The translations under genes and the position numbers were made by a program. DNA of 5,082 nt, taken from assembly GCA_035687895.1 (NCBI GenBank), contig DASRUE010000236.1, positions 1-5,082 of the forward strand, written 5' to 3'. The stretch comes from JAERML01 sp035687895. GTDB lineage: Bacteria > Bacteroidota > Ignavibacteria > UBA10030 > UBA6906. Under the pieces are notes generated by a model, which worked only from the letters and a program-made list of their open reading frames with translations, was not told the DNA's origin and did not search any database. Below are positions 1 through 5,082 of the stretch, piece by piece (position 1 is the first letter of the stretch; each line of letters begins with the position of its first letter).

Positions 1-280
1 CCATTACGCTGTGGCGCATGGTAGTATCTACCGGGCACAAGGAATCCGCCATCGACCGACCGCTGATGAGGTGGAAGTTGCGCTCCACAATGGCTCTGTC
101 CACGGGCCTTGCAAAGATCATTTCCACACGCGTATCCAAACTCACCCCTGCTTCCCCATCAGCGGGACGAACCTGAAAGTTTGATTGCTGTGTGGAGCTC
201 ATCGGAGACGTGGTATCCTTTGAACAGCCGAGAGCGGCCATTTGAAGGACGATTGCGAGGATGGAGCTGAGTCGATTCAT
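1..280 (-). CDS. Predicted lipoprotein with N-terminal Ig-like (Big_5) domain, partial (3' end outside window)
   Basis: This reading frame is open from an ATG at 280-278 to the window edge, giving 93 codons with no stop; the C-terminus is missing. Residues 1-18 form a signal peptide: Arg3, then a hydrophobic stretch (SSILAIVLQMAALG). Cys19 follows in the lipobox-like A-L-G-C. Ala at -3 and Leu at -2 are less usual than the L-A-G-C consensus, so lipidation is likely but not certain. Residues about 36-74 match the pattern of bacterial Ig-like Big_5/SbsA domains (F-x-V-x-P-A-D-G-E, V-S-L-D-T-R-V-E-M-I-F, then P-V-D and a 'NFHLISG' strand). The last visible stretch carries M77, C82, M88, H90 and M93, possible soft-metal ligands. 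The start is supported by AAAGGGA upstream (GGGA 6 nt from the ATG) and by the fit of the signal peptide. It lies 32 nt after the pump gene on the same strand, so it is probably in the same operon. Function unknown; a periplasmic accessory to metal efflux is inference from context. Confidence 0.75.
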   Translation of the reverse strand, partial: MNRLSSILAIVLQMAALGCSKDTTSPMSSTQQSNFQVRPADGEAGVSLDTRVEMIFARPVDRAIVERNFHLISGRSMADSLCPVDTTMRHSVM

Positions 281-283
281 CTG

Positions 284-293
284 TGTTCCCTTT
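284..293 (-). promoter_or_regulatory. Ribosome-binding site of the lipoprotein gene
   Basis: On the minus strand the 32-nt spacer contains AAAGGGA with GGGA ending 6 nt before the ATG at 280-278. This supports that start over an earlier ATG at 296-294, which lies in another frame. No inverted repeat with a T-run is seen in the spacer, so there is no sign of a terminator between the pump gene and this gene. Confidence 0.5.
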
Positions 294-312
294 CATGTTG
301 GTATGACAGTCT

Positions 313-3300
313 TTACGATTCCTTCATCCACCCCGCCATCTTCGACATCTTCAGCGTCCCTTTCTTCAGCGCGTGTTGTTTCATCAGACTGAAGAGAATC
401 GGCGTTACGACGAGGACGTGAATCGTTGACGTAATCAGTCCGCCAATCATCGGGGCGGCAATTGGGCGCATCACGTCGGAGCCGACGCCTGTACTCCACA
501 TCAGCGGCAGCAGACCGATGAGCGCAGTACTTACTGTCATCACTTTGGGACGGAGACGCAGCACCGCGCCATCCACGGTTGCATCGTAAATGTCCTGCGC
601 AGTGATGGGACCCCGTTTCCCCTCGGCGTGTGCATGGAGTTTCTTATCAAGCGCCTCGTGCAGATAGACTACCATCACCACGCCCGTCTGTACGGCAACG
701 CCGTAGAGCGCAATGAATCCTATCCACACGGCAACTGAGAAATTGTATCCCAAGAAATAAATCAGATACACACCACCAATGAGCGCAAAGGGAACGGAGA
801 GCATGACGACCCCTGCTTCAACAAAATCCTTCGTCGTAAAATACAGCATAAGGTAAATAATGAAGAAGACGATAGGCATCATGATTTGCAGCCGTTGCTT
901 TGCACGAATTTGATTCTCCCACTGTCCGCTCCATTGCACTGTGTAGCCCTGCGGAAGCCTAAGCTCTTTACTGAGAACTTCCTTTGCTTCTCCAACGAAA
1001 CTTCCCATATCACGTCCGCGAACATTCAGAAAAACAATGGAGCGAAGCTGCGCGTTCTCGCTGCCAATCATCGGTGGTCCCGGAACCATTTCGATAGTCG
1101 CTAATTGACTGAGCGGAATATAGGTGCGCGATGAAACGTCGCTGCGAATAGAACGACTCTCCGAGGTCAGCACTAATGCTATCTGCGGTTGCGAAACACG
1201 GAGTTGAGATTTTGCAGTTGACATTCCTTCGCCTCCGCCACTTTTCATCCCTCCACCACTTTCTCCCATCCTACTCGCGACCGATGACGATTGCTTCATT
1301 GCACCACCACCATTCACGGGAACGAGCAAGTTCCTCAGTGCATCAATGTTGTTTCGCTGCTCACGAGCATAACGGACTCGAATGGGGAAGCGCTGACGAC
1401 CCTGTATGACCGTGCCGATATTCTCCCCGCCGATCGCACTCTCAATTATATCTTGCACATCGCCAACATTGATTCCGTAGCGGGCAACTGCTTCTCTATC
1501 AATCTTGATGTCAAGGAACAAGCCGCCTTGTGTTCGTTCCGCGTACAAATCTGCCGCGCCCGGAACTTTTCTCAGAATTCTTTCGGATTGAATTGCCAAT
1601 CGTTCAAGCGTGTCCAAGTTCGTTCCGAAAATCTTCACACCCAAATCCGTTCGAACGCCGGTCGAGAGCATGTTGATGCGGTTGATGATGGGCTGCGTCC
1701 AGCCGTTGCGTACACCGGGAATTTGCAGCTTCGCGTCAAGCTCAGAGATGATGTCGTTCTTCGTGATACCCGGCCGCCATCGGTCTTTCGGTTTGAGAAG
1801 AATGATGGATTCAATCATGCTCACGGGTGCAGGGTCGGTTGATGTTTCAGCCTTCCCTGCTTTGCCAAGAACTGTTTCTACTTCGGGCATGGACATAATA
1901 ATTGCATCCTGCACCTGCAGAATGCGATTCACCTCAGTAATCGAAGCAGATGGAAGCGTCACCGGCATGAAGAGCAAACTTCCTTCATCAAGCGGCGGCA
2001 TAAATTCAGAACCGATGTTCAATATCATCGGAACGGTAATCAACAACGCAAGCACATTCAGCGCTATCGTGGTTTTGCGATGCTTCAATACCCAATGGAT
2101 TATCGGCGCGTAGAGTCGGTTCAAAACACGAGTTATTGGGTTTCGCTCCTGACTGCGGAACTTGCCGCGTGTCAGCATTGTCATTAGCATCGGGACGAGC
2201 GTAATGGCAATGATTGCAGACCCTGCCAACACAAACGTTTTGGTAAACGCGAGCGGTCGGAAGAGTTTCCCTTCCTGTCCTTCAAGCAAAAACACCGGTA
2301 GGAACGATACGACCATGATTGCCACCGCGAAGAAGATTGAAGGACCAACCTGCTTCGCCGACACAATGGATATTTCTATGAAGTCCTCGTTGGTCAACGT
2401 TCCTTTTTTCTCCTGAGCCTCTGCGACGTTGCGATACGCATTTTCCACCAGCACGATGGACGCATCAACGATAACCCCGATAGCAATTGCAATTCCCCCG
2501 AGCGACATGATGTTCGACGTAATGCCGCCGAGCTTCATAGTTATGAACGCGATGAGAACTGCGATAGGGATTTCGATAATCACACGTAACACGCTTCGCA
2601 CATGGAGTAGAAAAAGAAATACTACAATCCCAACAACAATTGCTTCTTCGATAAGAGCATTCTTCAGCGTTTCGATTGAAGCCATGATGAGGTCGCTTCT
2701 GTCGTACGCGGTTTTGATGTGAACGCCTTGCGGAAGTCCGGGCGTTATCTCATGAATCTTTTGCTTCACGCGGTCAATCACGTCTTTCGCATTCTCACCG
2801 TAGCGCGCCACCACAATGCCGCCGACAACCTGACCTTTGCCGTCTTTTTCAATCGAACCGCGGCGAATATCGCCGCCAAGCTGCACTGTGCCGATGTTGC
2901 GGACATACACGGGCGTTCCGCTCGGGCCCGTTCCGACTACGACGGTCTCGACATCTTTCACTGACTGAATGTAGCCTTGCCCTCGAACAAAATACTCGGC
3001 GTCCGAGACTTCAATAATCTTTCCGCCGACATCATTGTTCGAGCGCATCACTGCGTTGCGAATGTCGCCGAGCGTCAGTCCATAACCCTTCATCTTGTTC
3101 GGGTCAACATCCACTTGATACTGCCGCACGTAGCCGCCAAGTGATGCAACTTCAGCAACACCTTGCACTCCTTGCAAATTCAGTTTGATGTACCAATCCT
3201 GAATCGCCCGAAGCGTGCCGAGGTCGTACTTCCCTTCCACTGTGTACCAATACACGTGACCGACGCCAGTTCCATCGGGGCCGAGCTGCATCTTCGCACC

Positions 3301-3669
3301 TTGTGGCAGCGCTGATTGGACAACAGAAAGTTTTTCGAGCACGCGGCTTCGTGCCCAGTACAAATCTGTTCTATCTTCAAAGATGATGTAGATGAATGAC
3401 ATGCCGAACATGGACTGTGCACGGATTGCACGCACATCCGGCACGCCTTGCAGTGCAGTCACGAGCGGAAACGTAATCTGGTCTTCCACCAACTTCGGCG
3501 AGCGTCCCATCCACTCCGTGAAAACGATGACTTGGTTTTCCGACAAGTCGGGAATCGCGTCGAGCGGCGTCGTGCCCACAGCCCAAATCCCCGCCCCAAT
3601 GACAAGCAGGTACGCGACGATAACGATGAATCTGTTTCGAGCACAGTAGTCTATTATTTTCTCAATCAT
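313..3669 (-). CDS. cusA: CusA/SilA-type heavy-metal RND efflux transporter (inner-membrane pump)
   Basis: This is the proton-driven inner-membrane pump of a tripartite Cu(I)/Ag(I) efflux complex (HME-RND family). Its 1118 aa compare with about 1047 for E. coli CusA. It has the 12-helix RND plan: TM1 about 12-31, a large periplasmic loop, TM2-TM6 about 338-498, TM7 about 531-550, a second periplasmic loop, and TM8-TM12 about 927-1095. Family hallmarks include IGVIVDASIVLVEN in TM4 (D402 and E409), LEGQEGKLF at 462-470, and GAVLRLRPK before TM11 (K1042). The three methionines of the CusA substrate cleft are present: M568 in LLFMP, M618 in PVSMIE and M667 in INMLSTG (E. coli M573, M623, M672). 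This favours monovalent Cu/Ag over a CzcA-type divalent substrate. Nearby E562, D612, E620 and R664 are also kept. Two oddities are a Gly/Ser/Met-rich insertion at about 786-848 and Gln994 where E. coli has Glu939. The start ATG is 7 nt after the adaptor stop, with GAGG 5 nt before it. Comparisons with E. coli are from memory, not from an alignment program. Confidence 0.96.
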   Translation of the reverse strand: MIEKIIDYCARNRFIVIVAYLLVIGAGIWAVGTTPLDAIPDLSENQVIVFTEWMGRSPKLVEDQITFPLVTALQGVPDVRAIRAQSMFGMSFIYIIFEDRTDLYWARSRVLEKLSVVQSALPQGAKMQLGPDGTGVGHVYWYTVEGKYDLGTLRAIQDWYIKLNLQGVQGVAEVASLGGYVRQYQVDVDPNKMKGYGLTLGDIRNAVMRSNNDVGGKIIEVSDAEYFVRGQGYIQSVKDVETVVVGTGPSGTPVYVRNIGTVQLGGDIRRGSIEKDGKGQVVGGIVVARYGENAKDVIDRVKQKIHEITPGLPQGVHIKTAYDRSDLIMASIETLKNALIEEAIVVGIVVFLFLLHVRSVLRVIIEIPIAVLIAFITMKLGGITSNIMSLGGIAIAIGVIVDASIVLVENAYRNVAEAQEKKGTLTNEDFIEISIVSAKQVGPSIFFAVAIMVVSFLPVFLLEGQEGKLFRPLAFTKTFVLAGSAIIAITLVPMLMTMLTRGKFRSQERNPITRVLNRLYAPIIHWVLKHRKTTIALNVLALLITVPMILNIGSEFMPPLDEGSLLFMPVTLPSASITEVNRILQVQDAIIMSMPEVETVLGKAGKAETSTDPAPVSMIESIILLKPKDRWRPGITKNDIISELDAKLQIPGVRNGWTQPIINRINMLSTGVRTDLGVKIFGTNLDTLERLAIQSERILRKVPGAADLYAERTQGGLFLDIKIDREAVARYGINVGDVQDIIESAIGGENIGTVIQGRQRFPIRVRYAREQRNNIDALRNLLVPVNGGGAMKQSSSVASRMGESGGGMKSGGGEGMSTAKSQLRVSQPQIALVLTSESRSIRSDVSSRTYIPLSQLATIEMVPGPPMIGSENAQLRSIVFLNVRGRDMGSFVGEAKEVLSKELRLPQGYTVQWSGQWENQIRAKQRLQIMMPIVFFIIYLMLYFTTKDFVEAGVVMLSVPFALIGGVYLIYFLGYNFSVAVWIGFIALYGVAVQTGVVMVVYLHEALDKKLHAHAEGKRGPITAQDIYDATVDGAVLRLRPKVMTVSTALIGLLPLMWSTGVGSDVMRPIAAPMIGGLITSTIHVLVVTPILFSLMKQHALKKGTLKMSKMAGWMKES
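1126..1314 (-). other. Gly/Ser/Met-rich insertion within the CusA periplasmic loop
   Basis: This codes for residues about 786-848 of the pump. It lies between the conserved 'LRNLLVPV' strand and the 'YIPLSQLATI' strand, where E. coli CusA, as recalled, has only a few residues (LTPMKQQITLADVA). The first half is low-complexity, rich in Gly and Ser, with M791, M801, M808 and M816, three of them near GGG runs. The second half (about 820-848) is polar, with several Arg and Ser. It contains no Cys or His. The reading frame continues cleanly on both sides, so it is an in-frame insertion and not a frameshift. It is probably a flexible periplasmic loop; a metal-sampling role through the methionines is possible but unproven. 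Confidence 0.7.
1232..1260 (-). repeat. Short imperfect direct repeat inside the Gly/Met-rich loop
   Basis: Two 11-base copies of CCTCCRCCACT (plus strand, R = G or A) lie at 1232-1242 and 1250-1260, with one mismatch and an 18-base period. On the coding strand they give S-G-G-G followed by M-K or E-G-M. The 18-base period keeps the frame, so replication slippage could have expanded the loop. The repeat is short and could be a by-product of biased Gly/Ser coding. Confidence 0.4.
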
Positions 3670-3679
3670 AAGTGCCTCA
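3670..3679 (-). promoter_or_regulatory. Ribosome-binding site of cusA overlapping the cusB stop codon
   Basis: The minus-strand sequence reads CAGTGAGGCACTTATG. GAGG overlaps the TGA stop of the adaptor gene and sits 5 nt before the pump ATG. The arrangement suggests translational coupling, which would keep adaptor and pump production linked. Confidence 0.65.
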
Positions 3680-5059
3680 CTGTCCTTCTTTCTTCACGTG
3701 ACCTGCATGCGGGTCAACGGCTGTCGGTTGAGTGAGAGCACTCTCCGAGTCTATTAGGAAGCCGCCAGTCTCAGCCACGGTTTCTCCCTCATCAAGCCCG
3801 TCCAACACAACAGTGAAGCCTTCGCTTGTTGAACCAACAACGACATCACGGGGCTCAAAGGTGTTCTCCTTCACCTCAACCCATACGACTGTACGTTTGC
3901 CTGTTGAGAGAATTGCTGTGGACGGAATGACAAGCGCGTTACTTTTGGGAATCGCTATCGTCGCATTGACAAACATGTTTGGCTTCAGCTTGCCTTGAGG
4001 ATTCGCGAACTCTGTTCGCACGCGTATGGTTCGTGTTTCTGGATTGAGCACCGGGTCAATAAACACCACGCGCCCCTTGAACTTCTCGTTCGGGTATGCT
4101 TCGGTTGTTATCTGTGCTGACTGCCCGCGACTGATGAAGCGGATATCCTTCTCGTACACATCAAGAAGAATCCACACGGTCGAAAGGTCGGCAACATCAA
4201 AGATGTCCTCGCCTGTATTCGCGTAATGTTGCGGGTCAACACTCTTCTTCACAACTGTCCCGCTGATGGGAGAATGGATTGTGACAATGCGGGCAATCTG
4301 GCGTGTCTCATCCAGCTTCTTCACCTGCTGCTCAGTGAATCCCCAACGGAGCAGTTTCTGCCCTGCCTGGTCGTGAAGGTCAACCGCTCCAGCCGCAACG
4401 TTTTCAGGTGCATTCTTCAACTGCTCCACCGATTCCAGCGCGAGCAAATACTCCTGCTGCGCGGAAATTGCTTCGGGACTGTACACGTCAGCAACCGGGT
4501 CGCCTTTGCGAACAGTTTGCCCGGTGTACGAGAGATACAATTTCTCCAACCGTCCGGGGAAACGCATGCTGATGTGACGATAATTCGGCTCGGCATAACT
4601 TACAACGCCAACAGCTTGAATATCTTTGCTGACTGTTTTCCTCTTTGCCTTTGCAACGGTAATGTTTGCCATCACTCGCTGCGTCGGCGAGAGACTCACA
4701 GCTTGCAGTCCGCCCAAATCTCCCGGAGTCAAATCTTTTTGCATAGTCTTCTTCACGAGCGCCATTCCGCAGACCGGGCATGCGCCGGGTTTGTCCTTAT
4801 GAACTGACAGATGCATGGGGCAGGTGTAGTATGATGAGTCCGCCTGCGCTTCAAGGTGCGATTCATCGGCATAGACCGGCGTCCGATCCATTCCCATGGG
4901 AGACTTCCCGGGACGATCACTGCGATCTCCGGGAATCATTGAATCAGTCCAATACAGGATCTTTCGCTCAGGTTTTGAGAACGGCTTCGGGTAGATGAAC
5001 ACGATGACCGCTCCCGCGAGGACAAGCATCACAAATCCGATGATAACGTTCTTTTTCAT
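3677..5059 (-). CDS. cusB: CusB-type periplasmic adaptor (membrane fusion protein) with tandem metal-binding segments
   Basis: This is the periplasmic adaptor of the Cu(I)/Ag(I) efflux complex, linking the RND pump to an outer-membrane channel and, in E. coli, delivering metal to CusA. At 460 aa it is somewhat longer than E. coli CusB (about 407). Residues 5-23 are a hydrophobic N-terminal anchor with no lipobox cysteine. Residues 31-65 match the CusB N-terminal metal site (ERKILYWTDSM, DRPGKSPMGMD, YADE). M41, M55 and M57 correspond to the three Cu(I)-binding methionines of CusB. Residues 77-104 form a second heavy-metal-binding domain (YYTCPMH, then DKPGACPVCGM) with C80, M82, H83, C94, C97 and M99. 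The adaptor fold follows: barrel-sandwich strands about 160-193 and 258-290, an alpha-hairpin about 195-255, a beta-barrel about 293-370, and a membrane-proximal part with VIPSTAIL and GGFLIDSES. The C-terminus carries DPHAGH. AAGGA 8 nt before the ATG supports this start. The gene is 7 nt before the pump gene. Confidence 0.95.
   Translation of the reverse strand: MKKNVIIGFVMLVLAGAVIVFIYPKPFSKPERKILYWTDSMIPGDRSDRPGKSPMGMDRTPVYADESHLEAQADSSYYTCPMHLSVHKDKPGACPVCGMALVKKTMQKDLTPGDLGGLQAVSLSPTQRVMANITVAKAKRKTVSKDIQAVGVVSYAEPNYRHISMRFPGRLEKLYLSYTGQTVRKGDPVADVYSPEAISAQQEYLLALESVEQLKNAPENVAAGAVDLHDQAGQKLLRWGFTEQQVKKLDETRQIARIVTIHSPISGTVVKKSVDPQHYANTGEDIFDVADLSTVWILLDVYEKDIRFISRGQSAQITTEAYPNEKFKGRVVFIDPVLNPETRTIRVRTEFANPQGKLKPNMFVNATIAIPKSNALVIPSTAILSTGKRTVVWVEVKENTFEPRDVVVGSTSEGFTVVLDGLDEGETVAETGGFLIDSESALTQPTAVDPHAGHVKKEGQ
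4748..4831 (-). other. Cys/His/Met heavy-metal-binding domain (HMBD) in the adaptor
   Basis: This codes for residues 77-104 of the adaptor and matches the short heavy-metal-binding domain found in metal efflux adaptors and some copper P-type ATPases: C-P-M-H, a linker, D-K-P-G, then C-P-V-C-G-M. The likely soft-metal ligands C80, M82, H83, C94, C97 and M99 are all intact. It follows the Met-only CusB-type site (residues 31-65) by about 12 residues. Confidence 0.85.
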
Positions 5060-5082
5060 TGAACAATTCCTTCCGTCACTTA
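5060..5082 (-). promoter_or_regulatory. Leader and ribosome-binding site of cusB
   Basis: The minus strand reads TAAGTGACGGAAGGAATTGTTCA before the ATG. AAGGA at 5072-5068 is a strong Shine-Dalgarno match with an 8-nt spacer. In-window TAA (5082-5080) and TGA (5078-5076) triplets could be the end of an upstream gene, such as an outer-membrane channel, but the frame cannot be tested here. No promoter elements can be placed in so short a stretch. Confidence 0.6.

Noticed and set aside
157..296. Alternative upstream ATG (296-294) for the lipoprotein gene
   Set aside because: It is in a different frame, stops after about 46 codons, and gives no signal peptide or Ig-like match. The ATG at 280-278 gives both.
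281..312. Terminator or promoter between the pump and lipoprotein genes
   Set aside because: The 32-nt spacer has no stem with a T-run and no room for a convincing promoter together with the ribosome-binding site.
293..499. Minus-strand 68-codon frame overlapping the 3' end of cusA
   Set aside because: It overlaps cusA in another frame, is rich in Arg, Asp and Glu, and encodes the alternate frame of conserved TM11-TM12 sequence.
1291..1842. Long plus-strand open frame (183 codons) opposite the pump gene
   Set aside because: It lies wholly antisense to well-conserved CusA sequence, its predicted protein is compositionally odd, and no domain is recognisable. It is a shadow of the real gene.
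313..3669. Assignment of the pump to the CzcA (Zn/Co/Cd) branch
   Set aside because: The three Met cleft residues and the CusA-type TM4 sequence favour monovalent Cu/Ag transport, and the adaptor has the CusB Met site.
4226..4807. Long plus-strand open frame (193 codons) opposite the adaptor gene
   Set aside because: It is antisense to conserved adaptor domains, including the metal-binding domain. It shows no recognisable motif and no convincing start context.
1..5082. CRISPR array, tRNA/rRNA genes, insertion sequences or attachment sites
   Set aside because: Almost the whole window is filled by three conserved coding regions. No spaced repeats, terminal inverted repeats or RNA-gene motifs were seen.

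Overview
The window holds most of a minus-strand operon for a tripartite heavy-metal efflux pump of the Cus/Sil type, which exports Cu(I) and Ag(I). Transcription runs from high to low coordinates. It contains a complete periplasmic adaptor (cusB-like, 460 aa), a complete inner-membrane RND transporter (cusA-like, 1118 aa), and the first 93 codons of a small predicted lipoprotein with a bacterial Ig-like (Big_5) domain, cut by the left edge. The genes are 7 and 32 nt apart, each has a Shine-Dalgarno-like sequence, and no terminator is visible between them, so co-transcription is the simplest reading.

Layout: 5060-5082 is the leader of the adaptor gene, with a good ribosome-binding site. 3677-5059 is the adaptor. 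3670-3676 is a tiny spacer; the ribosome-binding site of the next gene overlaps the adaptor stop codon. 313-3669 is the RND pump. 281-312 is a short spacer with a ribosome-binding site. 1-280 is the lipoprotein start. No gene-free stretch exceeds 32 bases. No RNA gene, mobile element, CRISPR array or promoter is seen. The outer-membrane channel (CusC/TolC-like), any CusF-like chaperone and any regulator are not in the window; the channel would most naturally lie beyond the right edge.

How the parts work together: the adaptor is anchored in the inner membrane and carries two successive metal-binding segments. One is a Met-only CusB-type site and the other is a Cys/His/Met site. By analogy with E. 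coli CusB, it should pass metal to the periplasmic cleft of the RND pump. There the three methionines of the CusA substrate site are all present (M568, M618, M667). The pump then uses the proton gradient to push metal to the outer-membrane channel. The Ig-like lipoprotein is probably a periplasmic accessory, but its role is unknown.

Unusual points are a roughly 60-residue Gly/Ser/Met-rich insertion in the second periplasmic half of the pump, a Gln in place of the transmembrane Glu that E. coli CusA uses for proton relay, and the accessory lipoprotein. The organism is a diderm bacterium, since the system needs two membranes. The tandem metal-binding adaptor, Ig-like lipoprotein and roughly balanced base composition would fit the Bacteroidota/Ignavibacteriota/Chlorobiota group, but that is a weak impression and not a demonstrated assignment. 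The system is recognisable overall; no wholly new system is evident.
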